Source: Hippopus hippopus (taxonomy: Eukaryota > Mollusca > Bivalvia > Cardiida > Cardiidae). From it: a stretch of 64,000 nucleotides of DNA. Positions 45,838 to 55,372 of this stretch are shown here, piece after piece. Each line of letters starts with the position of its first letter. Position 1 is the first letter of the stretch. The notes under the pieces were generated by a model that worked only from the letters and a program-made list of their open reading frames with translations, made no database searches and was not told where the DNA came from. The DNA is taken from contig OX328104.1 of NCBI GenBank assembly GCA_946811185.2, positions 47,476,505 to 47,540,504 on the forward strand, given 5' to 3'. Made by a program: the position numbers and the translations under genes.

Positions 45838-45967
45838 AATATCCAGGGCTATTCTAAAAAGTGTTTTGAGTTTAAATTCAAAGACTTTCTAAATGATTGC
45901 ACATTCTTTTTTCATCTTTTTTTTCAAGGGGAAGGGGAGGATCTAATCTATGCCTTCAACCTTTCTC

Positions 45968-46192
45968 TTAAACCTTTTACCAAACAACAAAATTTTAGGC
46001 TGCTGCAAATTGGTAGCAATGGCAGATGACGTAAGAAATGGTGCTCAACTGATGACACCTGTCTTCTAAAAGGCAGAAAAATTGTGGTAAAGGGGGAAAT
46101 AGTGATTCCTAGCATTTTATTCTTTTGCCACAATGTTTTCTAAAGCCTCTTTCTTCAACATTGTAAGGCAGAATTGTGTCGTGTAGGATTAA
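45968..46192 (-). mobile_element. Family A TTAA hairpin MITE, diverged
   Basis: TTAA at both ends, with many changes in the arms. Confidence 0.7.
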
Positions 46193-46580
46193 GTTTGCAT
46201 GTACCCAGTGTCTATATACATGTACATGTAGATCTAATTATTATGGAAACACTTATTCTGTAAGACAGAGAGTAGTAACATTTTAATTATGCTACTGTAC
46301 AATGTAAAAATAGCTGACCAGTGAATTGACAAATCACTGTCATGAGGGACAAGTCACATACAAAATTTGATTGGCCTATCCAGTGGCATGAAACTTTAAA
46401 AAAAAGCCTTGAAAGGGAAATTTAGCATGAGCTAAAGATTACTAGTGTCACATGAGGACATGCGAAAATAAGTAGGCAGAAGTAAAAATTGCTCATTATG
46501 TACATTTTCTCCTACCACAGTGTCAACAAAAATTTTTCGCTGATAAACAAAAAAGTCTTCTGAGGGTGGTATAATTGTAG

Positions 46581-46786
46581 TCAACACTTCTACACAATCC
46601 GTAGTTTTTACAGCCCTGAGAAAATTAATAGGACTTGAAAACAATGTGAGAAAAGGAGAAAATGCTGGTAAGAAAAGACACAATACATAATTTTGTACCC
46701 TTTCATATGAACATTCATCATTTTAGCCCAATTTGATTTGCTGTCTGCAAAAACTGTCAAACTTTTGTCAGCTGGTAAAGAGTTAA
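46581..46786 (+). mobile_element. Family A MITE, hairpin arm lost
   Basis: The left end TCTACACAATCC and first arm are followed directly by the right half, which ends TGGTAAAGAGTTAA. Confidence 0.65.
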
Positions 46787-46825
46787 TTATTAGTGTGTAT
46801 GTAGGGGATATTTGTTTTGTTTTTG

Positions 46826-46948
46826 GTGAAAGATCGAAACTTATTTCATCATGTGAATATCATTGGTAATATTTTCACGAGTGGCCCAGCCATGAGTGAA
46901 AATATCACCAATGATGTTCACGAGATGAAATAAATTTTGATCTTTCAA
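46826..46948. repeat. Foldback palindrome
   Basis: TGAAAGATCGAAACTTATTT and its partner AAATAAATTTTGATCTTTCA pair, as do ATTGGTAATATTTTCAC and GTGAAAATATCACCAAT. The centre is GAGTGGCCCAGCCAT. Confidence 0.8.
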
Positions 46949-47354
46949 CAAAAAAATTATTCTATTTATGTCATGCTTCTAACCCTTTTTTCCTTGGGAC
47001 TTTCATCAAAATCCAGTACAGAAACTACTGTTTACGCAAGGATTGTATATACACAATATATAATATTCCTGATTGAAAAGTTGTGGAAATATTTATGGTT
47101 AATTTCACTGGTCGTAACCATGAATTATCAAACCATATAATCCACCATTATTTCCCGATAAATTACCAAACAGCATGAAGTAAACATTTTTCTCTGCCTC
47201 TTTGTGTAATCCATAAAACATATTTTGATGATTTGTGTCAAAATAATCATCAAATTGTTAGCCCATCAACCCTGCGCAGGTTATTTTGAGATAAGCAATC
47301 ATATTTTATTGTGTAAGCTACAAACATCCAGGAATGGAAAAATATCTCATGTCA

Positions 47355-47430
47355 ACAGTATTGAAAACATTGTGGGTAAAGGAGCAATTGCTTGTAACAA
47401 GCAATTGCTCCTTTTCTCACAATGTTTTCA
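47355..47430. repeat. Family A hairpin with a changed but self-complementary tip
   Basis: GAAAACATTGTGGGTAAAGG is followed by AGCAATTGCTTG/CAAGCAATTGCT in place of the usual AAAATGCTGG/CCAGCATTTT. Both arms carry the change, so pairing is kept. The outer parts of the element are missing. Confidence 0.75.
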
Positions 47431-47599
47431 TTGGCACTTGTGTGAAAAAGTCATTGGTATAAAGTTTATGGGAATTAATATCATTTATTTGTTTTGATCA
47501 TATCAGTCTATATATCTGTCCCAAGGGGGGGACAGTGAATGTTACCTTTGACCTTTCATTTAGGCGTTTATCCTGTCATCATTATTACAACTTTTATAT

Positions 47600-47700
47600 A
47601 AGAGGTGCTCTTGGAAAAGGGGTTTTAATGCGTATTGGTAATGCATTATTTATATCAAGCAAATTGTCACAAGTCAGCCTGTGCAAATGACCAGTGCCAA
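47600..47700 (-). repeat. Family B fragment
   Basis: GAGGTGCTCTTGGAAAAGGG and GTCAGCCTGTGCAAATGACC remain. Confidence 0.4.
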
Positions 47701-47752
47701 TAGCCACAGTAAAAATGGCCATTGGTTTTATATTAGCCCCTAAACATTAATA

Positions 47753-47958
47753 TTAATATTTAGGCTGCTAAGCGCAACTCGGGGCAATTTCGCAGTGTAG
47801 ATCAAGATCAGACTGCACAAAACATAAAGTCTGATCTTTGATCTACACTGTCTGATACAATTTTTGCTTTGCACTAAAATCAACTTTGAAACTGCAATAT
47901 TTGGGGTTTTACCATTGAGTAGAAATTCTCATTTCATTTATTCAGCAGTTAAAGGGTT
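47753..47958 (+). mobile_element. Family D TTAA hairpin MITE
   Basis: From TTAATATTTAGGCTGCTAAG to GCAGTTAAAGGGTTA. The stem is imperfect on the right (ATAAAGTCTG). Confidence 0.75.
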
Positions 47959-47986
47959 ATGCCTCTATTTGTGTTATATATATTCG

Positions 47987-48196
47987 TTAACTCCACACAA
48001 TCCCGACTTTTAGCGACCCTTAGAAAGAAAGCTTTTGAAAACATTGTGGGAAAAGGTTACCAGCATTTTCTCCTTTCCCACAATGTTTTCTACCCTTCCC
48101 AAATCGATTTTCAATTTTTGAGTCACATTTATTTTATCGTCTGCAAATGCTTTCAATTTGGACTTGTCCAAAATTTTGTCATTTTGTAATGAGTTA
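47987..48196 (+). mobile_element. Family A MITE, left member of an opposed pair
   Basis: The first hairpin arm is shortened (GGGAAAAGGTTACCAGCATT). The right TTAA at 48193-48196 is shared with the next copy. Confidence 0.85.
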
Positions 48197-48415
48197 ACCA
48201 GAAGACAAAATTTTAGACTGGTCCAAATTGGAAGGAGTTGCAGACAACAAATTAAATATACTTCTCAATATGGACTTTGGCTTTGAAAGAGGAGAAAACA
48301 TTGCAGGAATAGGAGAAAATGCTGGTAACCAGCATTTTCTCCTTTCCCTACAATGTTTTCAAAAGACTTCTTCCTCAGGTTTGTTGAAACTTGTCATTGT
48401 CTGATACAGGGTTAA
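48193..48415 (-). mobile_element. Family A MITE, right member of an opposed pair
   Basis: It starts at the shared TTAA and ends TTAA at 48412-48415, in opposite orientation to its neighbour. Confidence 0.85.
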
Positions 48416-48547
48416 AACTATTCCTTTACCTTGAGAGGGACTTTCAGTCAAATTTGAGGTGGAAAAATGTATAAGTGAGTACTGTATATTAGAAAAACTC
48501 AACAATTTTTGTGATGTTTTCCACCTTTTTGATGAGAATTTTTTCAT

Positions 48548-48622
48548 TTACATATTTTTGTCATCTGCAGGTGCTTTCGATATGGACAAATTTAGATTTT
48601 GTTGTATGGTAAAATTGAACTG
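48548..48622 (+). repeat. Family A right-end fragment
   Basis: TTTTTGTCATCTGCAGGTGC through TTGTATGGTAAAATTG. Confidence 0.5.
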
Positions 48623-48933
48623 AGTTAAAGATATATCTTTACTCATGAAACTACCGTATAATCCTCCTTGTATCTTCATGTCAAATGTTGCTCCTGGTGG
48701 TTGCAAGGTGGCATAGATTACGACTGATAGAAAATGCATTTAACTCTCTCCACAAAAAGCACTGATGTCATTTCCAGTTTTAAATTGAAGACAAAATCCC
48801 AGGAATTTCTCTATCTCGTACTCCATATTTATCAATTATATATCTGTGTTTACAGAGCTGATCAATATCTGTACCATTCTACGCAATATAAAGTTTCAGT
48901 AGCTTTTTTCTGTCTGGCTTTAAAGATGTATCT

Positions 48934-49132
48934 TTAACCTTTTACCAAATAATTCCATGATGTAATGACCCAGTGGAAGAAGCCTTTTTAAAACATAACG
49001 GAAAAAGGAGAAATGCTAATTACTCAATCAAAAGCAAATTCCATCATTTTAGCAAAGCAACATTTATGATGTTGTCCAAAAATGCTCTGAATTTGGTCAA
49101 GTCCAAAATCTTTTTGTCTGGTACAGGGTTAA
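48934..49132 (+). mobile_element. Family A MITE, second arm lost
   Basis: TTAACCTTTTACCAAATAAT at the left; the right TTAA (49129-49132) is shared with the next copy. Confidence 0.8.
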
Positions 49133-49351
49133 GCAAAATTTTAGTCTTATCCAAATATAAAGCATTTGCAAGTAACAAAATATGGCAACAGAAAAAGGCT
49201 CAAATAATAGAATTTGTTTTTGGAATTAGGGAAAACATAGTGGGAAAAGGAGAAAATGCTGGTTACCAGCATTTTCTCCTTTTCCCATAATGTTTTCAAA
49301 AGCCTTACCGCTTGGAATTGTTGAAACATGTATTGTGTGGTAAAGGGTTAA
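49129..49351 (-). mobile_element. Family A MITE sharing its TTAA with the copy before it
   Basis: The hairpin is nearly perfect, so it is probably younger than the partner on its left. Confidence 0.85.
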
Positions 49352-49467
49352 ATGAGATATAAATTCACACCCTGCAGTATCCCTGATACATTCATGAATA
49401 TAAATGTGGGATGGATGACTTCCACTGGGATTGTCATACAATTTTTGTTTATTTCACACTCAACTGT

Positions 49468-49836
49468 AAAGGCCCAATAGCAGCCAAAAGTAAACAGTGT
49501 GGGTGTTAAAATGTATTTACAGGTAAATTTAAATCATATTATCTAAAAGTATGGATATTTTTGTGGAGATTAAAATATATGCTATTGTTTAGTAGGTCCA
49601 AGTGTTAGTCACTGGCAGAAAAATGAATTTTACTGTCAGTTAAAATGTAATCAAAGGATAGAGCCACTTGGCCATCTTTTACCCAGCTTTGAAATTCATT
49701 TATCTGCCACTGACTAACACTTAGACCGATCATACAATGATAGACTGTCATCTTCACAATGATTTCCATAGTTTAAATGGTATGATTTAAAGACATTTTA
49801 ACACCCACATTGTTTAATTTTGTTTGCCACTGGGCC
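49468..49836. mobile_element. Family E foldback element, best copy
   Basis: Ends AAGGCCCAATAGCAGCC and TGCCACTGGGCCT. Arms of about 170 bases pair for most of their length. Confidence 0.8.
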
Positions 49837-49894
49837 TGAAACATCACCCCACCCAAAATTACCAGCATTTGTCTGGTACTTCTGTTCCGACAGT

Positions 49895-50010
49895 GCTTTG
49901 CACCATTTTAAAGACAAAAATCACCTTTTAAGCTTCATTTCAATTTGTCGTCTTCAAATGCTCATGATTTGGTTATGTAAAATATTGTTGGTCGGTATTA
50001 AAGAGTATAG
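49895..50010 (+). repeat. Family A right-half fragment
   Basis: TTTTAAAGACAAAAATCACC, TTTCAATTTGTCGTCTTCAA and GGTCGGTATTAAAGAG. Confidence 0.5.
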
Positions 50011-50256
50011 TATTTGGCAGATCATCATGTTTTGGAAAGCTTGATAACATCATGATTTGGAAAACAGTTCATTGTCATTGACAGTTTATATTATCTATGT
50101 TACACACAACCATAAAGAGGCAGACATAAACTTTTTCTTTATGTTATATTTCAATTTGTGATGTCTGTCTGTATTTAAACACTCATGTTATTTATGGCTT
50201 TCTCTGTGTAGTTTACATTGCCAATCAGTCTGTAACTTGATGGTGCATATTTATAT

Positions 50257-50517
50257 GAGCCATGCTCTGTGAAAAGGGGGCTTAATGCATCTGCGAAAAG
50301 TATTGACCCAGGTCAGCCTGTGCAGTCCATGCAGGCTAGCCTGGGCCGAAACCTTTCGCTATTGGTCAATTTTCTGTATGTCCAAGGACCAGTCTACTTC
50401 ATGATTAAGCCGGTTGTTACAAAATGTGGACATTATGGATCCATAAGCATGTGATTGCTTGCTTTGTACCATGGATCACGGAGATGCATTAAGCCCCCTT
50501 TGGCCGGACCATGGCTC
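50257..50517 (+). mobile_element. Family B MITE, full length with ATAT duplication
   Basis: From GAGCCATGCTCTGTG to GGACCATGGCTC. ATAT stands at 50253-50256 and 50518-50521. Confidence 0.9.
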
Positions 50518-50567
50518 ATATATTAACTTACAATTTGTAATAAATTCATGCCCTGGTAGAATTAACT

Positions 50568-50622
50568 TTAATCCCTTACCGTACATCCTTGTGTTTTAGA
50601 AGGCTTTTGAAAACATTGTTTT
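50568..50622 (+). repeat. Family A left-end fragment
   Basis: TTAATCCCTTACCGTACATC to GGCTTTTGAAAACATTGTT, cut off at the next copies. Confidence 0.55.
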
Positions 50623-50627
50623 AACCC

Positions 50628-50855
50628 TTAACTCTTTACCAAACGACAAAATTTAGATGGGTCCAAATTGAAAACATTTGCAGACAACAAAATAAAAGTG
50701 ACTGAAAATTTGAACTTTCTTTTGGGAAGGGAAGAAAACGTTGTGGGAAAAGGAGAAAATGCTGGTTACCAGCATTTTCTCCTTTTCCCACAATGTTTTC
50801 AAAAGGCTTCTTTATCAGGGTTGTTAAAAGTCGGGATTGTGTGGTAAAGGGTTAA
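50628..50855 (-). mobile_element. Family A TTAA hairpin MITE, well preserved
   Basis: 228 bp, TTAA at both ends, hairpin almost perfect. Its right TTAA is also the left TTAA of a family D copy. Confidence 0.95.
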
Positions 50856-51055
50856 TCTGCTTAATAAGTGATAAATCTTTCAAGTCTATAGTAAACATCT
50901 AAATTTTGCTATTTCAAATGTAATTTTCGGAGGAAAAGTATCTCTTTATGGGACAGTGTAGATCCAAGATCAGACTGCACATTCTGTGCAGTTTGATCTT
51001 GATCTACACTGTCCGCTAAACATCCTTGAGTCGCACTAAATAGCCTAAGGGTTAA
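50852..51055 (-). mobile_element. Family D MITE sharing TTAA with family A
   Basis: It begins at the shared TTAA and ends AGCCTAAGGGTTAA. The stem CAGACTGCAC/GTGCAGTTTG encloses loop ATTCT. Confidence 0.9.
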
Positions 51056-51058
51056 AAG

Positions 51059-51118
51059 GAGAAAATGCTGGTCACCAGCTGGTCTAAATGCTGTAATGTC
51101 TGGTAAAGAGCTTAACCA
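51059..51118 (-). repeat. Family A remnant
   Basis: GGAGAAAATGCTGGTCACCA jumps to TGTCTGGTAAAGAGCTTAAC, with the part between deleted. Confidence 0.55.
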
Positions 51119-51123
51119 ACTAT

Positions 51124-51350
51124 TTAACTCTTTACCAAACGACAAAATTTTAGACTGGTCCAAATTGAAAGCACTTGCAGATGACAAAATAAACATAACT
51201 CAAAAATTGAAATTTGTTTCCAGCAGTAGAAAACATTGTGGGAAAAGGAGAAAATGCTGGTTACCAGCATTTTCTCCTTTTCCCCCAATGTTTTCAAAAG
51301 GCTTCTATCTCAGGGTCGTAGAAACCAGGGATTGTTTGGGAAAGGGTTAA
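51124..51350 (-). mobile_element. Family A TTAA hairpin MITE, well preserved
   Basis: 227 bp with TTAA at both ends. It lies about 420 bases upstream of the first coding exon of TRIM-like gene 2. Confidence 0.95.
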
Positions 51351-51382
51351 AACACTGTGACCATCATACTGTAGAGGTATTA

Positions 51383-51590
51383 CCTCTGTACCAAACAACA
51401 AATTTTACTCTCTTCCAAACTAAAGGCTTCTTTAGTAAACAAATTGCAAAGTGATACATATGGACCAAAGTTCTTTGACGGGATAAAAAATATTTTGGAA
51501 AAAGGAGAAAAATTAACGTTGGTTATCAGCATATTCTCCTTTTCCTACGATGTTTTCGAAAGTCTTATTTATGTGGTAAAAAGGGTTATC
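51383..51590 (-). mobile_element. Family A MITE, diverged
   Basis: From TGTACCAAACAACAAATTTT to GTGGTAAAAAGGGTTA. The hairpin has mismatches. Confidence 0.7.
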
Positions 51591-51773
51591 ATGTTTCTTT
51601 TTCAGCAGATACCGTTGAAACCATCCTCATAAAATATATATCATCAACATGATTAGGGTTTATTATACAAAGACTTGCAAAAATTTTGTGGCCAAAGGGA
51701 AATTACATTATTATGGCAGGGAAATTGTATCAAATTATTTATTTTCCAGAAAAATCAATCCTAGGAGAAGACA

Positions 51774-51855
51774 ATGGCAGAAACAGAGAAGGTGACAGTA
51801 GACCCAAACTTTAAGCCAGGAGTAATGAGTCCAAACTCCAAACAAACATTTGCAG
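51774..51855 (+). CDS. TRIM-like gene 2, first coding exon
   Basis: The exon probably begins at 51750, after the acceptor ATTTTCCAG, with 24 bases of 5' UTR before the ATG. It encodes MAETEKVTVDPNFKPGVMSP, then NSKQTFA and one extra base, and ends at a strong donor, GCAG|GTAAGA. The extra G plus CT at 54138 forms an Ala codon in frame with the RING exon. The N-terminal peptide is hydrophilic and matches no domain I know. Read without splicing, the frame runs on to 51962 and then stops, which fits intron read-through. An upstream non-coding exon is likely because the exon starts at an acceptor. Confidence 0.7.
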
Positions 51856-52192
51856 GTAAGAGTGCGATTTTAGTAGTAAGAAAGATAACTCTGCCTATGA
51901 AAAAAATCCAGAAAAACTGGGTGAACTCCTTTGTAAAAGAAAACCCAAGAATTCTCTCTTGAGAAATTAGAAATCTTTCATTGAATTTAATAGTCAAATT
52001 GCAGGTTATTCTTTTGCTCTTGAAACTTTATTGCCCTGATAATGATAAACTGAAATAATTACAATGTCATAAAACTGATACATGTATAAGATAACCTATA
52101 GGATGGGTCTTCATATTTGTATTTCTTTTCCCAAATGTCCCATAACCTGCCTTAGTGAACACAGTAAATATGCACACATTTCCTTCTAACCA

Positions 52193-52415
52193 TTAACTCT
52201 TTCCTGCACAAACCAGACTTTTAATGATGTTGAGGAAAAAGGCATTTAAAAACATTTTTTTAGGAAATGAGGAAATGCTAGAAAACAGCATTTTCTCCCG
52301 TTCCCACAATGTTTTCTACCCTTTCAAAGACAAATGCCATGATTTAAAGTCATGTTGGATTTTTCGTTTGCAAAATTTAATGCTTTCAATAATTTGCCAT
52401 GTTTTGCAATGTTTT
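52193..52415 (+). mobile_element. Family A MITE in the intron of TRIM-like gene 2
   Basis: TTAACTCTTTCCTGCACAAA at the left; the right end has decayed beyond TTTGCCATGTTT. Confidence 0.7.
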
Positions 52416-52489
52416 TTGTTTGAATAGGAGTAAGTTGTTATGAAAACTTTGTAGCTAACAACTTTGAAAACATCCTTTTTGATCTATAG

Positions 52490-53012
52490 ATGAGCCAAGT
52501 AGAGTATCACAAGCGGTAGCATGCAGGACTTGAAACCAGGAGGTTGCTGATTTGAATCCTAAGCTTTGCCAATTTCTTTTCAAGTACTGATAACCCTTTA
52601 CCAAACAATCCCTGGTTTTAACGACCCTGGAGCCTTTTGAAAACCTTGTGGGAAAAGGAGAAAATGCTGGTTACCAAAATTTTCTCCTTTTCCCACAAGG
52701 TTTTCTACACTTTCACTGACATGTAGCATCATTTCAGCTACATTTAATATGTCATCTGCAAATGCTTTCAATTTGAACCAGTCTAAAATTTTGTCATTTG
52801 GTAAAGAGTTAACAGTCTTTGTGACAGGAGTTAATCCTCTCTCACCCCTTAATCATAGTTCCTACAATCATGTTTGTGTGGGAAAGCAGCCAATGGCTTT
52901 GGAAGGATATTATGCAAAGTATGGGAGAAAGAAAACTCCATGAAGGCATAGGTGCAATGGCTGCTGCAATATAATTAAAGTAATGTTGAAAATGGCTTTA
53001 AACACCATACAA
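52490..53012 (+). repeat. tRNA-derived SINE split by family A
   Basis: The head (GCGGTAGCATGCAGGACTTG, then TGATTTGAATCC) ends at 52589. The body resumes at 52813 with CAGTCTTTGTGACAGGAGTT and ends AAATGGCTTTAAACACCATA. The gap is one family A element, so the SINE is older. Confidence 0.8.
52590..52812 (+). mobile_element. Family A MITE inserted in a SINE
   Basis: The left flank is ATAA, one change from TTAA, and the right flank is TTAA. Removing the element restores SINE order. Confidence 0.9.
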
Positions 53013-53417
53013 AAAAACCCCAAACAGAAAAGCAAACAAACAAACAAAGAAAAAAAAAAACAATCAAACAAGATACAGATGATCAACCTAGATTAAGTTT
53101 TACAATCATGAAGGCATTGTAAAACTCTGAACACAGGAAGAAATACAGAAATACAATTTTCTGATAGATCTAAACCAACTGCTTTTTGCAAATCAGAGAT
53201 CATGTTTCTTTGAAATTTGAAAAAAAAAAGATCTTGAATTAGAAAGCAGATGAGAATTGTAAAGAATAATGGCTCCTGACTGAACAATGTCTTGTCAAAG
53301 TTTTCTTTCAATATTATTCTTGAAGTCATGAAAGCATTAACAAGGAGTGATGCAAGACACATGTTTGGTGCATAAATCATGAAATGAGAGTTATTTGCCC
53401 TCAGCATAAACATTCAA

Positions 53418-53738
53418 TTAACTCTTTACCAAGTGACAAAATGTTAGACTGGTCCATTTTGAAAGCATTTGCAGATGACAAATAAAAAGTGTCTCAATTT
53501 GTGAAATTTGTCTCTGAAAGGGTAGAAAACATTGTGGGAAAAGGAGAAAACACTGATAAATTTTGCCTTTGCAATCATTGGGGGGGAAAGGAGAAAATGC
53601 TGGTAAATGGCATTTTCTCCTTTTTCCACAATTTTTTCAACTCTGTTACAGACAACCCTCATTTTTGGAGTTGAATTTATCATCTGCAAGTGCTTTGATT
53701 TTGGACAAGTCTAAAATTAAGTTGTTTGGTAAGGAGTC
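53418..53738. mobile_element. Family A mirror-image chimera
   Basis: Both outer ends are the same end of the element: it starts TTAACTCTTTACCAAGTGAC and ends GTTGTTTGGTAAGGAGTC. Two partial hairpins lie between, so two half-copies face each other. Confidence 0.7.
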
Positions 53739-53790
53739 AAACCCTTTTTCAACGAATTTTATTTTTTTGAGACCCTCTCAATAGAATGCA

Positions 53791-54077
53791 AAATAACTCT
53801 ACCAAGCAACAAAATTTGGGACTGGTCTAAAGCAGAAGCATTAGCAGATGACAGATTGAACATGACTGAAATGATGGGATTTGAGTTTAAAAGGGTTGAA
53901 AATAACTTGGGAAATGAAGAGAATGTTGGTTACTAGCAAGTCCTCCTTTTTAAAACACTTTCCACACTGTTGTTTCTACCCATTCAACTTCAAACTAAAT
54001 TGCATGAACCAAATCTAACTTACTGTGTGCAAAATCCACTTTAATACAGAGAAAATTTTGTCATCTTGCAAAGAGTG
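53791..54077. mobile_element. Second family A mirror-image chimera, diverged
   Basis: It begins TAACTCTACCAAGCAACAAA and ends AAATTTTGTCATCTTGCAAA, so again the same end is at both sides. It stops 60 bases before the main exon of TRIM-like gene 2. Confidence 0.55.
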
Positions 54078-54137
54078 AAATTACAACCTTTTTCCCAGGG
54101 GTTTCATTACCAAAATATGATTTCTTCTTACTTGCAG

Positions 54138-55372
54138 CTATGCGAAACTTTGAACCAATTGGGAAACACAAAATTGTTCTTGATGAGAACATATTTGAGA
54201 CAAGATTTCTAAGGTGTAGTATTTGTCAAGAGAAATTCAATCATGATGACAGGTCTCCAAGGCTACTTCCATGCCACCATTGCTTTTGTCTAGCATGTGT
54301 GCTGAACTTCTACTGGAAAGAGGAAGAAGAGAGACGAAGATTGACACCTAAAGAGATCACAGATTTAGTGTATGTTGTCACAGTAACCTGTCCAATATGC
54401 GCAAGCAGCTTTGTAAGCACGCTGGAGGGGCTACAGGAGCTTGTTGCAGACCATCGTATCATTCAGCTCTTGGACTTTATTGGAAATACTGATAAACAAT
54501 CTATTAATTATTGTCCCAAACATGTCTCACAGCCTCTGAACTTTTTCTGTGAGAAATGCCAATGTATTATATGCAGAGATTGTATAGTTGTTGACCACAA
54601 ACAGTGTTCCAAGGATAAAATGGTGCTTGACCTTCAAAGTGCTTTTCAGAAATATGATCCAGCTCTGTCCACAGGTGTTAAAGAAATGGAGGATGAGGCA
54701 AAGTCACTGCTTGATAAGAAAGAGCAATGTAACGCTGCAAAAGATAATTTCAAAAGAGGTGATGAAGGTTTAGTTAATGCAATCAAAGAATCATTTGACA
54801 GATTGAGAAAGGCATTGGAAGAGAGGGAGCAAACATTAATTGATATGGCAAGGAATTCTGTTGAAGTGAAAGAATATGATTTTGATGCAAAAATGAAAGC
54901 ATTCATTGAAAAAGAAGAAGAAGTTACAGAATTAAGAGAACTTGTTAAAAAAGGTACAAAGAGTAGTAATATAACAGAGAAGTACAATGCCTACATACGT
55001 CTCAAGAGATATGCAACTGAGCCAGCTGTCAATAAAGATGAATATGAAAACAAAGAAAATGAAAACGTAACATTTAACAGTAAAGATGAAAGTCTTATTA
55101 CCTCTAGAATTTCAAACTATGGATATATTGAAACCAAACCTGAAACTGTCAGCACTGGGTATGGACGAAGTAGCAGCATAGAAGACAGTAGAAGCAGCCT
55201 TGGAAGTGGTAGTAGTACTAGTAGTATAGGAAGTAGTTATGTGTCATCCCTAGGGAGTTATTCATCAGGGACAGGCCGAACATCATCTTACGGAAGTTAC
55301 ATAGGAGGTTCATCTCTCTACACAGGGTCCTCCTATACCAGCAGGTATACACCAAGGTCATATAGATACTAG
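54138..55372 (+). CDS. TRIM-like RING/B-box/coiled-coil protein 2 with Ser/Gly/Tyr tail, main exon
   Basis: This is a probable E3 ubiquitin ligase of the TRIM/RBCC type; with 51774-51855 it makes 438 residues. The exon opens after the acceptor CTTGCAG. The RING has CSIC at 54-57, CHHCFCLAC at 73-81 and CPIC at 112-115. The B-box type 2 has CPKH at 153-156, CEKC at 165-168 and C-x2-C at 173-176, then DHKQC. The last histidine seen in protein 1 (GH) is missing; Cys 184 or an Asp may substitute, or the second zinc site may be weak. A coiled coil covers about 205-310. The segment VTFNSKDESLITSRISNYGY resembles the C-terminal strand of protein 1. Residues from about 364 to 438 form a low-complexity tail rich in Ser, Gly and Tyr with scattered Arg, absent from protein 1. 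The intron just upstream is built mostly of family A repeats. The nearest canonical AATAAA that I see is at 57402, so the 3' UTR could be long and include a family A copy. Confidence 0.9.
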
